Shown here: piece by piece, positions 44,639 to 53,584 of the stretch
How the letters are laid out: each line of letters starts with the position of its first letter
Position numbering within the stretch: position 1 is the stretch's first letter
Source: Edaphobacter modestus
GTDB taxonomy: Bacteria; Acidobacteriota; Terriglobia; Terriglobales; Acidobacteriaceae
DNA: 64,000 nt
Reading direction: 5' to 3'
NCBI RefSeq assembly: GCF_004217555.1
Contig: NZ_SHKW01000001.1
Location: forward strand, 1,364,001 to 1,428,000
Notes under the pieces: generated by a model
What the model saw: only the letters and a program-made list of their open reading frames with translations
The model's database searches: none
Told to the model about the DNA's origin: nothing
Made by a program: the position numbers and the translations under genes

Positions 44639-46003
44639 ATGCAAGTAACAGAGCATACACAGACGGAACTCCCGCGCGTCCTGAACGCGTCGCATGCGAC
44701 CTCCATCGTCGTAGGAATCATCATTGGCAGCGGAATTTTTCTGGTGCCGCGAGAGATGATGGCCGCGGTTGGCTCTTCGGGAATGGTCTATGCGGTGTGG
44801 ATCGTCGGAGGCCTGCTCTCTCTCTTCGGAGCTATGACTTACGCGGAGATCGCCGCATTGCGTCCTAAGTACGGAGGCGAATACGCCTTTCTGCGTGAGG
44901 CCTATGGCGATCTCGTGGGCTTCCTGTATATGTGGACCTGGATTACGATCGCCAAGCCGGCATCGATCGCAACCATCGCCGCCGGTCTCGCCCGCGTGCT
45001 CGCGACCTTTCCGATCTTTCACTTCTTCGAGCGGCCAGCCTTCGGGCCTCTGCTCTGGAGTCAGGTGTTCGCCATCGTAATGACCTGGCTGATTACCGGC
45101 CTCAACATTCTTGGCACGCGGAAGTCCGGCAACGTGCAGCTTGCGCTGACATGGCTGAAGATTCTGTTGATCGTCGTCATCGCGGGCTTCTGCTTCGGAG
45201 CTGCGGGAAGCCATGGCTCCTGGCACAACTTCGCCACTGAGTTTACGGGCGCGCGCGGAGGATTCTCGGGTTTCATGATCGCGCTGATCGCGGCTCTGTG
45301 GGCCTACGACGGATGGAGCGATGTGACCCAGATGGCGGGCGAGGTCCAGAAGCCGCAGCGCAGCCTTCCGCTCGCTCTGATTGGAGGAGTCGCCATCGTC
45401 GGCGTACTCTACATGCTCACCAACGCAGCCATCCAGTACGTGATGCCCGCAGCGACCATCGCCACCGCCGACCGGCCCGCCGCCGATGCCCTACGGATGA
45501 TCGCCGGAAGCTGGGGTGCCGGGCTTGTCTCCGTAGGAATGGCGGTCAGCATCTGCGCGACGTTCGTGGGCTCGTCTCTCTCAGGCGCGCGAGTTCCGTT
45601 TGCCGCAGCGCATGACGGACTCTTCTTTCGCCAGCTCGCGCATGTGCATCCGCGTTTTCAGACGCCTTCAAGCTCGCTGATCCTGCAGGCTGTCCTTAGC
45701 TCGCTTCTGCTTCTTGCCATCGGCCGATTTCAGGCGCTCTTCTCTCTTGCCATCTTCGCCGAGTGGTTCTTTTATGCCCTGACCGCAAGCACAGTCTTCG
45801 TCTTCCGCCGTCGCGAGCCTGACGTCAAGCGACCGTATAGCGTGTGGGGATATCCGGTGCTGCCGCTGCTGTTCATTGCCGCCGCAGTAGTGTTGCTGGT
45901 CTTCTCTTTTGCCGACCAACCGCGCAACTCCATCATCGGGACCGTCATCATCCTGTTGGGAATCCCGCTGCACTACGCCTTTCAACGGCGGCGTGCAGCC
46001 TAG
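44639..46003 (+). CDS. APC-family amino acid permease (LAT/YfnA-like)
   Basis: A 454-residue 12-segment transporter. Typical motifs: 'VVGIIIGSGIFLVPREM' in TM1, 'GAMTYAEIAALRPKYGGEYAFLREAYGD' (core YGGEYAFLREAYG) in TM3, 'IALIAALWAYDGWSDVTQMAGE' (core LWAYDGWSDVTQMAGEV) in TM6. Substrate amino acid not assignable. ATG 44639 preferred over GTG 44618. Three prime end shares four bases with the convergent glgA. Confidence 0.88.
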   Translation: MQVTEHTQTELPRVLNASHATSIVVGIIIGSGIFLVPREMMAAVGSSGMVYAVWIVGGLLSLFGAMTYAEIAALRPKYGGEYAFLREAYGDLVGFLYMWTWITIAKPASIATIAAGLARVLATFPIFHFFERPAFGPLLWSQVFAIVMTWLITGLNILGTRKSGNVQLALTWLKILLIVVIAGFCFGAAGSHGSWHNFATEFTGARGGFSGFMIALIAALWAYDGWSDVTQMAGEVQKPQRSLPLALIGGVAIVGVLYMLTNAAIQYVMPAATIATADRPAADALRMIAGSWGAGLVSVGMAVSICATFVGSSLSGARVPFAAAHDGLFFRQLAHVHPRFQTPSSSLILQAVLSSLLLLAIGRFQALFSLAIFAEWFFYALTASTVFVFRRREPDVKRPYSVWGYPVLPLLFIAAAVVLLVFSFADQPRNSIIGTVIILLGIPLHYAFQRRRAA

Positions 46004-47448
46004 GTTCTGTTCTGGATTACGCGCTCAAACACCCGCACATACTCGTGCGCCGGCTTCTGCCAGGAGAAGTCCTGGACCATCGCACGCTTCATCATCGCCG
46101 TCCATGTCTTCTTGTCGCGGAACGTCGCCAGAGCGCGTTGCACCGCATCAAGCAACGCGTTTGAGTCATATCCCGAGAACTTGAAGCCGTTTCCTGTTCC
46201 GTCCTGCTGCTCGTCGATCGAATCCTGCAAGCCTCCAGTCGCACGAACCACCGGAATCGTTCCGTACTTCAGACTGTAGATCTGGCTAAGGCCTCCAGGT
46301 TCATAGCGCGACGGCATCAGAAAGAGGTCCGATCCGGCCTCGATCTTATGCGCGATCACATTATCGAACTTCACCTGAACCCGCATCTTTGCAGGGTAAC
46401 GCTCTGCCATCTCGATCAGTAGACGTTCGTAGTACTCCTCGCCATTGCCGAGCATCATCAGCACAACATCCTCCTGCAACAGCCTGTCGAGAATATCGAC
46501 AATGAAATCGATCCCCTTCTGGGTCGCAAAGCGCGAGACAATCCCAATCACCGCCGTCTCGTCGTCTATATCTTCCAACCGGAATGCATGCATCAGATCG
46601 CGTCTGCACTCACGCTTCCCTTCGAGCTTATCTGCGGTGTAGTGCGCGGCGATGTACGGATCTATCGCCGGATCCCATTCCCCATAGTCGGCTCCATTCA
46701 GAATGCCGAACAGGTCACCCGAGCGCCGCCGCAGCGTATCTTCCAGGCCATTGCCGAACTCGGGCGTCTGGATCTCCTTCGCATAGGTCTCGCTCACCGT
46801 CGTAATCGCATCGGCATACACCACGCCGCCCTTCAAAAAGTTCACCTGGTCGTTGTGCTCGAGCTTATCCATGGTGAACATCTCCCACGGCAAAAGCAGC
46901 GTCTCCATGGTGCGGGGAGGAAACCACCCCTGGTAGCCTGCGTTGTGAATCGTCAATACGGCAGGAACATGTTGGAAGACCGGATCGAAATAATAGATTG
47001 ACCGCAGCATTACTGCGATCATGGCCGTCTGCCAGTCATGAACGTGGAAGACATCCGGAACTCCGATCACCTTTGACGCCTCGATTACGGCTCGACAGAA
47101 GGTTCCGAAGCGCTCAGCGTTATCCGGATAGTCCCCTGAAGGCGTGGCGTAGAAACTCTCTCGATCGAACAGCTCCGGAGCGTCGACAAAGTACATCTGC
47201 ACGCCGTCAACAACACCACCGTCGAGGATACGGACAAAACGGTTGTAGGATGGAAACGGAATCGTAACACTTTCGAGAATGACCGGGGCCTGGGGCACAG
47301 CCTTCGCCACCTGGCGGTAGTACGGCAGATAGACCTGTACCTTGTGCCCCATCTTCACCAGCGTCTTTGGCAAGGCACTAATGACATCCGCCAGCCCCCC
47401 AGTCTTCGCCCACGGTGCGCACTCTGAAGCCGCGAACACAATATGCAT
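46000..47448 (-). CDS. glgA: Glycogen synthase (ADP-glucose, GT5)
   Basis: A 482-residue GT5 enzyme. N-terminal 'AASECAPWAKTGGLADVISALPKTL' (core KTGGLADV, the ADP-glucose-binding KxGGL) at residues about 14-25; 'HVHDWQTA' , 'HNAGYQG' and C-terminal 'GSDLFLMPSRYEPGGLSQIYSLKYGT' (core MPSRYEPGGL, Glu catalytic). It extends alpha-1,4-glucan. A GGGAG site precedes ATG 47448. No other glycogen gene is adjacent. Confidence 0.95.
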   Translation of the reverse strand: MHIVFAASECAPWAKTGGLADVISALPKTLVKMGHKVQVYLPYYRQVAKAVPQAPVILESVTIPFPSYNRFVRILDGGVVDGVQMYFVDAPELFDRESFYATPSGDYPDNAERFGTFCRAVIEASKVIGVPDVFHVHDWQTAMIAVMLRSIYYFDPVFQHVPAVLTIHNAGYQGWFPPRTMETLLLPWEMFTMDKLEHNDQVNFLKGGVVYADAITTVSETYAKEIQTPEFGNGLEDTLRRRSGDLFGILNGADYGEWDPAIDPYIAAHYTADKLEGKRECRRDLMHAFRLEDIDDETAVIGIVSRFATQKGIDFIVDILDRLLQEDVVLMMLGNGEEYYERLLIEMAERYPAKMRVQVKFDNVIAHKIEAGSDLFLMPSRYEPGGLSQIYSLKYGTIPVVRATGGLQDSIDEQQDGTGNGFKFSGYDSNALLDAVQRALATFRDKKTWTAMMKRAMVQDFSWQKPAHEYVRVFERVIQNRT

Positions 47449-47528
47449 GCCGTCTCCCTCTTCTTCCTCAACCAAAACGTTAGTCTATACAAAGAGATGC
47501 ACAAAGCAGCCAACTGGCTTCCGAAGCC

Positions 47529-48353
47529 ATGAAACGCAAACCAAAACTCGGCCAGAACTTTCTGGTGGACGACCGCGCCCGGCACGCCATTGCAGACGCT
47601 CTTGGTGACGTAAGCCAACGAACGGTCATCGAAATCGGGCCTGGCCGCGGAGCGATCACCGAAATCCTCGCCCCCCGCGCAGGACGCCTCATCGCGCTCG
47701 AGCTCGATCGCGAGCTGGCTCCCGCTCTGGCACAGCGTTTCTCCGGACAGTCCAAGGTAGAGATCGTCGAGATCGATGTTCTCAGAGCCGACCTCTCCAC
47801 TCTCGTTCCTCCAGGTGGAACAGCCGACGTCATCGGCAATCTTCCCTACTACATCACCTCGGATATCCTGCTGAAGCTCTTTACCGCGGGCTCGGCCGGC
47901 CTGCTCTCGCGCGCCGTAGTCATGATGCAGCGCGAGGTAGCCGACCGTGTCTCCGCATCGCCCGGAGTTCGCGATTATGGCCTGCTCTCGGCGACTGCGC
48001 AGATGAACGCTCGGGTCGACCATCTCTTTACACTTCCGCCATCTGCCTTTTCGCCACCACCCGAGGTCTATTCCACCGTGCTTCGGCTGCACTTCGCGCC
48101 GCGCTTTGCCGAGCTGGGCGTCGATGCCACCGGCTTCGACGCCTTTCTCAAGCAGAGCTTCGCTCAGAAACGTAAGACTCTGGAAAACAACCTGCGTGCC
48201 GCTGGATACTCCTCCAGCAAGCTGGCCGTCTCCTGGCCCACGGTGATCCCGAGGCAGGCACGTGCCGAATCCCTTGGTCTGGAACCCATGGCAGAACTCT
48301 ACCGGGCTCTTACCTCCCAGGCCGAAGCTCCATCCTCTTGCACGGCGCAATAG
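47529..48353 (+). CDS. rsmA: 16S rRNA dimethyladenosine transferase
   Basis: A 274-residue KsgA. It begins KPKLGQNFLVD and has SAM motif 'VIEIGPGRGAITEILA' (about residues 36-51), 'VIGNLPYYITSDIL' (catalytic NLPY) and 'FFVPPPEVYSTV'-like 'FSPPPEVYSTVLRL'. It dimethylates A1518/A1519 and gates 30S assembly. C-terminal helical domain complete. Divergent from glgA with an 80-base gap. Confidence 0.95.
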   Translation: MKRKPKLGQNFLVDDRARHAIADALGDVSQRTVIEIGPGRGAITEILAPRAGRLIALELDRELAPALAQRFSGQSKVEIVEIDVLRADLSTLVPPGGTADVIGNLPYYITSDILLKLFTAGSAGLLSRAVVMMQREVADRVSASPGVRDYGLLSATAQMNARVDHLFTLPPSAFSPPPEVYSTVLRLHFAPRFAELGVDATGFDAFLKQSFAQKRKTLENNLRAAGYSSSKLAVSWPTVIPRQARAESLGLEPMAELYRALTSQAEAPSSCTAQ

Positions 48354-48360
48354 GTGGCGA

Positions 48361-49077
48361 TTATTTCGGCTCTTCTGCCTGAGCCAGTAGCTTTGCGGCA
48401 CGTTCCCGTACCTTCTGCATCAGATCTTCATCGGCGATGATCGCTCGAAGGGCCGGCGCGATGTTACCTACCTCCAGCGCCCGTTTCTCCTGCACCTCGT
48501 GGCTCAGCACATCGATCTCCGAGTAGAGTCCTAGCCGGTCGAAGCGATGCATAAACTCGAGCTTTCGTCCCTCGTCCATGGTGAAGGCAATTGCCTGAAA
48601 TGTCTCCGTGAGCTGGGTCACGCTCTTGTTTTCCGAATAGTTGTAGAGACACGATCCCTGCCCATCGACTCCCTTGTAACTCAAGGTCTTTTTGCCGGTA
48701 TCTGCGATGTTTTTAGCCTTCGATGCGCATTCCATATTGAAGTGATCGAGTGCATGAGCCGTTTTGAAGATCGTCTCCGTCATCGGAGGGCTGATTTTGA
48801 TGGGTCGATTCACCGGGGGGCTCGACGCTGTGGGTTGCACTGCGGCTCTCCCTCCGCCGCTCACCGAGGCAACCTGCGCCTGGTAGGTCCCTGTGCCATC
48901 TTCATGGACCACAATCGTAAACTTCGGGACCGGCAATCCGACCCTCTCAAACTGAAAGCTGACCTGAGGGATCGAGACCACCGGCATTAGAGCAGGCGTT
49001 GCGGGAGGTCCTGAAGAGACGACGGTCTGCGCACAGCTGCCTGCGGTCAAGCCCAGGAACAATGCGACGGCCTTCAT
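48361..49077 (-). CDS. Exported hypothetical protein
   Basis: A 238-residue protein with signal peptide (residues 1-17; a Cys at residue 15 may be a lipobox-like LTAGSC). The middle third (60-100) is Pro/Ser/Val-rich; the second half is charged and helical with three Cys that may form disulfides. Its start overlaps the ruvC stop by four bases, so it is translated with ruvC though function is unrelated. Not recognised. Confidence 0.65.
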   Translation of the reverse strand: MKAVALFLGLTAGSCAQTVVSSGPPATPALMPVVSIPQVSFQFERVGLPVPKFTIVVHEDGTGTYQAQVASVSGGGRAAVQPTASSPPVNRPIKISPPMTETIFKTAHALDHFNMECASKAKNIADTGKKTLSYKGVDGQGSCLYNYSENKSVTQLTETFQAIAFTMDEGRKLEFMHRFDRLGLYSEIDVLSHEVQEKRALEVGNIAPALRAIIADEDLMQKVRERAAKLLAQAEEPK

Positions 49078-49583
49078 CGAAGAGCTCCCTGGGCCAAAAG
49101 CGTCTGTGAGGTATGAATATGGCAGATGGCAATTGCGAGCGCATCGGCCGCATCCGCCGATTCCGGAGCCTCATCGAGCTCTAGAAGCCGTGTCACCATA
49201 AACTGCACCTGCTCTTTCGCAGCCAGCCCATACCCCACAACCGAGCTCTTGATCTTCAACGGAGCATACTCTACGACCTCCAGCCCAAGACTGGCCGCAG
49301 CCAGCATCGCCACGCCGCGTACCTGCCCCAGCTTGAGCGCCGACTTTGCGTTCGCCGAGAAGAAGACTTCTTCAATCGCAACTACATCTGGCTCGTGTAA
49401 CGCCATTCCAGCCGTCAGCTCCGCATAAACCTGGGCCAGTCGCTGCGGCGTCTTTTCCTTCTTATTGAGTCGGATCGTCCCCGCAGCCACATGCTGCAGA
49501 CGCGGCATTCGAGCCTCGTAGTCCACCTCGACAACACCATAGCCGGTGAACTCCGTCCCGCAGTCGATCCCAAAGACCCGCAT
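49074..49583 (-). CDS. ruvC: Crossover junction endodeoxyribonuclease
   Basis: A 169-residue RNase-H-fold resolvase. Catalytic acids are in 'VFGIDCGTEFTGYGV' (Asp7), 'AIEEVFF' (Glu-Glu at about 69-70), and 'ESADAADALAIAICH' (Asp-x-x-Asp). It cuts Holliday junctions with RuvAB, which are not in this window. Length normal. Confidence 0.95.
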   Translation of the reverse strand: MRVFGIDCGTEFTGYGVVEVDYEARMPRLQHVAAGTIRLNKKEKTPQRLAQVYAELTAGMALHEPDVVAIEEVFFSANAKSALKLGQVRGVAMLAAASLGLEVVEYAPLKIKSSVVGYGLAAKEQVQFMVTRLLELDEAPESADAADALAIAICHIHTSQTLLAQGALR

Positions 49584-49646
49584 GGGCGAAGTTTACTTCA
49601 TTTCATGGGTCTCTCAGACTACTGAAGTTGAGTCCGCTCGGCCCAA

Positions 49647-50417
49647 TTACTTCGAAATTCCCTCAAGCGGCGAGCTTGCCGTCGCATAGAGCTTCCGGGG
49701 CATCCTGCCCGCCAGATAGGCCTGCCTCCCTGCCAGCACCGCGTGCTGCATGGCCTCCGCCATCAGCAACGGGTCTTTGGCTTGCGCGATGGCTGTATTC
49801 ATCAGCACGCCATCGAAGCCCAATTCCATCGCGACGGTCGCGTCCGAAGCAGTTCCAACCCCTGCATCGACGATCAACGGGACCTCGGTGATCAACTCGC
49901 GAAGAATTCTGAGATTCGCCGTATTCTGCAGTCCGAGCCCACTTCCGATGGGCGCTCCCAGAGGCATAACTGCAGCCGCTCCGGCATCAATCAGTCGTTT
50001 CGCAAACACAATGTCATCAGAGGTATACGGAAGAACCGTAAACCCTTCCTTCACCAAAACCCGGGTAGCCTCCAAGGTCGCTTGAACGTCGGGATACAGC
50101 GTCGCCTGGTCGCCGATCACCTCAATCTTGACCCAGTCCGAAAGCCCCACCTCACGTCCCAGTCTGGCGGCCCGGATCGCCTCTTCCGCCGTGTAGCACC
50201 CCGCCGTGTTCGGCAACAGAAAGTAGCGTCTAGGATCAATGAAGTCGAGCAGCGACTCGCTGGAGCGATCAAGGTTCACTCGACGCACCGCCACAGTCAC
50301 CATCTCTGCACCCGATGCTTCAATCGCCGCCTGCGTCTCCGGCCCGTCCTTGTACTTCCCTGTTCCCACAATCAGCCGCGACTGGAAGGCTCTTCCTGCA
50401 ATCACCAGAGGTTTCAT
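49647..50417 (-). CDS. thiG: Thiazole synthase
   Basis: A 256-residue TIM-barrel enzyme. It has 'WVKIEVIGD' with the Schiff-base Lys, '[17 protein letters not shown]', '[14 protein letters not shown]' and '[34 protein letters not shown]' (core [15 protein letters not shown]). It joins DXP, dehydroglycine and ThiS-COSH into the thiazole moiety of thiamine. ThiS, ThiE or ThiF are not adjacent. A Rho-independent hairpin lies only 24 bases upstream, on the same strand. Confidence 0.95.
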   Translation of the reverse strand: MKPLVIAGRAFQSRLIVGTGKYKDGPETQAAIEASGAEMVTVAVRRVNLDRSSESLLDFIDPRRYFLLPNTAGCYTAEEAIRAARLGREVGLSDWVKIEVIGDQATLYPDVQATLEATRVLVKEGFTVLPYTSDDIVFAKRLIDAGAAAVMPLGAPIGSGLGLQNTANLRILRELITEVPLIVDAGVGTASDATVAMELGFDGVLMNTAIAQAKDPLLMAEAMQHAVLAGRQAYLAGRMPRKLYATASSPLEGISK

Positions 50418-50440
50418 AGGTCCATTCTAAGACCAAATGC

Positions 50441-50474
50441 AAAACGGCCCGCGCTCGGTGAGAGCTGCGGGCCG
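50441..50474 (-). terminator. Rho-independent terminator directly before thiG
   Basis: CGGCCCGC-A-GCTC (minus strand, 50474 to 50462) pairs with GAGC-GCGGGCCG (to 50445), then TTTT. It ends 24 bases before the thiG ATG on the same strand. It could end an upstream transcript or act as an attenuator for thiG. Confidence 0.8.
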
Positions 50475-50601
50475 CTGTCGGTGAACTGTTGAGATTGACC
50501 TGAGGCGTCCAATGCCCGGACTTACCTCGGCGGAGTGCATTCAGCGAGTTTCCTGAAGATCGCCAGGACCAAGAGCAGGGACGCTCTAAGCCTCAGTCAC
50601 C

Positions 50602-50736
50602 TCACGTACATGGATCGTACTCGAACTGTCTGTTTTCATAGGCTGGATCATCCTCCTTTCCCGTGTACCAAAAGCCTACCCCTTTCGCCTCCCCGGAATC
50701 AAGTTCTCCATCAGGTGACGTACATCTCGCAACCAT
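50602..50736 (-). CDS. Candidate 44-residue small protein upstream of thiG
   Basis: Reading MVARCTSPDGELDSGEAKGV..., an acidic and aromatic-rich frame ending in 'RQFEYDPCT'. Composition looks like a real small protein; it has Cys at both ends. Ribosome site is weak. An AAGGAGG seen inside it is explained by the codons GGA-AAG-GAG. A second short frame (17 or 21 codons, 50586-50651) overlaps. It is followed about 130 bases later by the terminator before thiG. Unknown function. Confidence 0.45.
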   Translation of the reverse strand: MVARCTSPDGELDSGEAKGVGFWYTGKEDDPAYENRQFEYDPCT

Positions 50737-50821
50737 GGGCGAGGCATCGCACCCTGTACGACACGGGACCCGCAAAGAATGAGCCCGAGCCAATCTGCCG
50801 GACGAAAGGTTCTCCGAGAAG

Positions 50822-51043
50822 ATGAAACCAGCAACCATCATTGGAATCGTACTTATCCTGTTAGGCATTGTCGGCTTCGCAACCGGAGGCTTCAGCTTCA
50901 CCCGCCAGGATAAAGTCGTCGACGCGGGCCCAATCGAGATCTCCCGCGACAAGAAAGAGACAGTTCCAATCTCTCCAATCCTGAGTACGATCGCCCTCGT
51001 GGCAGGAGCCGGTCTCGTCGCTGTTGGAGCGAAGGCCAGATAG
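50822..51043 (+). CDS. Small two-segment membrane protein
   Basis: A 73-residue protein with membrane segments at about 4-24 and 52-70 and a polar middle ('TRQDKVVDAGPIEISRDKKE'). It recalls DUF3185-type small membrane proteins but is not assigned. A GAGAAG site precedes ATG 50822. It lies upstream of mntR in the same direction with a palindrome in between, so probably a separate unit. Confidence 0.6.
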   Translation: MKPATIIGIVLILLGIVGFATGGFSFTRQDKVVDAGPIEISRDKKETVPISPILSTIALVAGAGLVAVGAKAR

Positions 51044-51072
51044 GCGTACTTCGTTTCATCCGACCGATGGCA

Positions 51073-51086
51073 TTAGCTATAGTTAA
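51073..51086 (+). promoter_or_regulatory. Probable MntR-type operator upstream of mntR
   Basis: TTAGCTATAGTTAA matches the mntH-proximal palindrome TTAACCTAAGTTAA at ten of fourteen positions, including both outer TTA and GTTAA ends. Position just before the regulator fits autoregulation by a DtxR/MntR-like protein. Confidence 0.6.
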
Positions 51087-51122
51087 TGGAGAATGCCACA
51101 TTTCGCAATGCGAAAGGTCTGG

Positions 51123-51785
51123 ATGAAAGACTCCATCACCGTCTCCAAAGAGGACTACCTCAAAGCGATTCTCGAGGCCGAGTCCGAAGGACAGCACGTT
51201 ATCTCTGCAACGCTCGCCCACTGGCTGTCGGTGTCGCCACCGGCAGTTACGATGGCGCTCAAGCGGCTCAAGCGCGACGGCTATGTCCTCGTCAAAACGG
51301 ATGGCACGCTGCAGCTCTCCGCCAAGGGCAAGGAGACCGCCTACAAAACCGCGCTTCGCCATCACCTCATCGAGCGCATGCTGGCGGAGATCTTCGGAAT
51401 GGAGTGGTACAAGATCCACGACGAAGCCGAACGCCTGGAGCATGCCGTCTCCCCCGCCTTCGAGGCCAGGCTCATCGAAAAACTGGGCGAGCGCGGAACC
51501 TGTCCGCATGGAAACTCGGTCCTTCCTGAGAGTCCGGCTCGAAGGAAAAAGCGCGGCCTCCTTCAGCTCTCTGACGCCGGAGAACTTCAGGAGTATGTCG
51601 TAGCCAGCCTCTACGAACGTGATCCCCAGCTCCTCCTCTTCCTGCACAAGCTTGGAATCGACCCGCAATCCTCCATCCGCATCACGGCGAAAAATTACGA
51701 CGAGACCCTCTCCATCGAGACGCCGCAAGGCGCATTCACGCTCGGAAAGCCTGCAGCCGATAAAGTATGGGTCAAACCGAGGTAG
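51123..51785 (+). CDS. mntR: DtxR/MntR-family metal-dependent repressor
   Basis: A protein of about 220 residues (230 if ATG 51093 is used). N-terminal winged helix-turn-helix at residues about 4-65 ('SEGQHVISATLAHWLSVSPPAVTMALKRLKRDGYV', core ATLAHWLSVSPPAVTMALKRL). The metal-binding dimerisation helix contains 'HHLIERML', Glu in 'IHDEAERLEHAVSP' (Glu-His), and 'CPHG'. C-terminal SH3/FeoA-like tail of about 60 residues. Family members repress mntH or fur-like genes with Mn2+ or Fe2+. A palindrome like its own site sits just upstream and mntH follows directly. Confidence 0.85.
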   Translation: MKDSITVSKEDYLKAILEAESEGQHVISATLAHWLSVSPPAVTMALKRLKRDGYVLVKTDGTLQLSAKGKETAYKTALRHHLIERMLAEIFGMEWYKIHDEAERLEHAVSPAFEARLIEKLGERGTCPHGNSVLPESPARRKKRGLLQLSDAGELQEYVVASLYERDPQLLLFLHKLGIDPQSSIRITAKNYDETLSIETPQGAFTLGKPAADKVWVKPR

Positions 51786-51808
51786 TAATCTGGTGTTCAA
51801 AATATATT

Positions 51809-51824
51809 GTTAACCTAAGTTAAC
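51809..51824 (+). promoter_or_regulatory. MntR-type operator upstream of mntH
   Basis: GTTAACCTAAGTTAAC, inverted repeat GTTAAC with a four-base centre, in the short gap between mntR and mntH. Shared with the mntR-proximal site. Repression by Mn(II)-bound regulator is inference. Confidence 0.7.
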
Positions 51825-51862
51825 TACCTGTGGCATACTCCTATAAAGAGACTCCCTTACCC

Positions 51863-53200
51863 ATGGAGACGATCACGCCCATCTCGACGCAGCAGGAGAC
51901 GGTGCGCCGCCCATCCCTGCCTGGCGTCCACTCCAGCGTAAGCGTCTCGAATTCACATCGGCTCTGGAGGCGCGCGGCTGGATTCATCGGCCCGGGCTTT
52001 ATGATCGCGGTCGGCTACATGGATCCGGGAAACTGGGCAACCGACCTCGCAGCCGGATCAAAGTACGGCTACACGCTGCTGTTTGTCGTCATGGCCTCGA
52101 ACCTGATGGCGATCCTGCTACAGAGCCTCGCCCTCAAGCTCGGCATCGCCTCAGAGCGTGATCTCGCTCAAGCCTGCCGTGATCGTTACAGTCGCCCCGT
52201 AAGGATTGCCCTCTGGATCTTCGCCGAGATCGCGATCGCAGCCTGCGATCTGGCCGAAGTGATCGGCTCCGCCATCGCGCTGCAGCTCCTCTTCGGAATC
52301 CCGCTGATTGCAGGCGTCATCATCACCAGCCTCGATGTCTTCCTCATCCTTCTGCTTGAGAATCGCGGCTTCCGTTACCTTGAAGCCTTTGTCATGGTTC
52401 TCATCGGAACCATCGCCGTCCTCTTCGGAATCGAGATCGTCCTCTCGCGCCCCGAATGGGCGCCCATCCTGCACGATCTTTTCGTCCCCTCAAGGGCTGT
52501 GTTCTCGAACCCGGAGATGCTCTACATCGCCATCAGCATCCTTGGCGCCACAGTTATGCCGCACAATCTCTACCTGCACTCTTCGATCGTGCAGACTCGC
52601 GCTTACCCCAGGACCGTAGGCGGCAAGCGGGAAGCTATCCGGTTGGCCAACTTCGACTCGGCCACTGCCCTTACCATGGCTTTGTTCATCAATGCCGCCA
52701 TTCTCATCGTCGCCGCGGCCGTCTTCCATCGCACCGGTCATACTGAAGTCGCGGAGATCGGCGACGCCTACAAGCTTCTTACACCCCTGCTCGGCTTCAC
52801 CGGCGCCAGCATGATGTTCGCTCTCGCCCTGCTTGCCTCCGGCCAGAACTCCACCGTCACCGGAACCCTTGCGGGTCAGGTCGTCATGGAAGGCTTCCTC
52901 GAGATTCATCTTCCCAACTGGCAACGCCGCCTGATCACCAGGCTGGTTGCGATCGTTCCCACCGTCATCGTCACAGCTCTGTACGGAACCTCCGGCACGG
53001 CCCGCCTGCTCGTCTTCAGTCAGGTTATTCTGAGTATGCAGCTCAGCTTCGCGGTCTTTCCGCTCGTCCGCTTCACCAGCGATCCCGCCCTGATGGGCTC
53101 CTTCGTCAACAAACCCTGGATCCGCGTTCTCAGCTGGATCGTGGCCCTGCTCATCGCGGGACTGAACGCCTGGCTGCTGCTTCAGATCTTTCGCACCTGA
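51863..53200 (+). CDS. mntH: Nramp-family Mn2+/Fe2+ transporter
   Basis: A 445-residue 11-segment symporter. Metal site residues are visible: '[15 protein letters not shown]' (TM1 Asp-Pro-Gly-Asn) and '[13 protein letters not shown]' (TM6 Met-Pro-His). Proton-coupled Mn2+ import is expected. GTG 51830 is an alternative start but ATG 51863 has better fit and leaves the operator upstream of the gene. Directly regulated by the adjacent mntR in all likelihood. Confidence 0.93.
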   Translation: METITPISTQQETVRRPSLPGVHSSVSVSNSHRLWRRAAGFIGPGFMIAVGYMDPGNWATDLAAGSKYGYTLLFVVMASNLMAILLQSLALKLGIASERDLAQACRDRYSRPVRIALWIFAEIAIAACDLAEVIGSAIALQLLFGIPLIAGVIITSLDVFLILLLENRGFRYLEAFVMVLIGTIAVLFGIEIVLSRPEWAPILHDLFVPSRAVFSNPEMLYIAISILGATVMPHNLYLHSSIVQTRAYPRTVGGKREAIRLANFDSATALTMALFINAAILIVAAAVFHRTGHTEVAEIGDAYKLLTPLLGFTGASMMFALALLASGQNSTVTGTLAGQVVMEGFLEIHLPNWQRRLITRLVAIVPTVIVTALYGTSGTARLLVFSQVILSMQLSFAVFPLVRFTSDPALMGSFVNKPWIRVLSWIVALLIAGLNAWLLLQIFRT

Positions 53201-53210
53201 TACCCAAAGA

Positions 53211-53486
53211 CTATTTCAAGTAAGCCCGAACCAAATCGATCAGATCTTCTCCCAGGTCAGGAGTTAGCGGAGCATGACCGTCTTGCAGAAGATGCAGGCG
53301 GATGTGATCCTCCAGAACTTCGGCCATCAGGCCATTGATTCCGCCTCGCACCGCAGCCAACTGCATGAGCACATCAGCACAGTCATGATCGTCTGCGCCC
53401 AGCTTTCGCTCCACAGCTTCCATCTGACCGCGAATGCGCTTCATTCGGTTCTGGATCTTCGTTCGCTCCCGATCCGTGTGGGTCAT
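53211..53486 (-). CDS. CsoR-family repressor, RcnR/FrmR subgroup
   Basis: A 91-residue all-helical tetrameric repressor. Subgroup residues: His3, Cys36, His61 and His65, aligned to RcnR His3/Cys35/His60/His64, the Ni/Co ligand set; FrmR has Glu at the last position. The end 'LIDLVRAYLK' is like FrmR. AGGAGA four bases upstream sets ATG 53486. Convergent to mntH. It faces an operator with a G6 tract in the divergent gap to the porin operon. Metal sensed is predicted as Ni2+ or Co2+ by ligand set, not proven. Confidence 0.88.
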   Translation of the reverse strand: MTHTDRERTKIQNRMKRIRGQMEAVERKLGADDHDCADVLMQLAAVRGGINGLMAEVLEDHIRLHLLQDGHAPLTPDLGEDLIDLVRAYLK

Positions 53487-53500
53487 TTCGTCTCCTATTA

Positions 53501-53517
53501 ATACCGATGGGGGGTAT
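53501..53517. promoter_or_regulatory. CsoR/RcnR-type operator with G6 tract
   Basis: ATACC-GATG-GGGGG-TAT with the six-G run, continuing to TATAGTATTA; such A/T-arm plus G/C-tract sites are typical of RcnR/FrmR. Lies 15 bases from the repressor start and 68 from the divergent gene. Confidence 0.7.
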
Positions 53518-53584
53518 AGTATTACCAAGCATCATACCTTGCGATTCGGAGTTTTCCAAGTTCGCAGAGAGGAGAAGTCAGCCG

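Noticed and set aside
48361..49077. Lipobox reading of the ruvC-coupled exported protein
   Set aside because: Cys15 in LTAGSC is too close to the N-terminus and the preceding segment short; ordinary signal peptide is as likely.
50520..50545. RNase P RNA-like motif (GAGGTAAGTCCGGGC, minus strand)
   Set aside because: Resembles the start of bacterial RNase P RNA, but the rest of the molecule is absent and the region is too short.
50586..50651. Leader peptide of 17-21 codons with AAGGAGG
   Set aside because: The purine run is explained by codons GGA-AAG-GAG inside the overlapping 44-codon frame, and spacing to the usable ATG is 12 bases.
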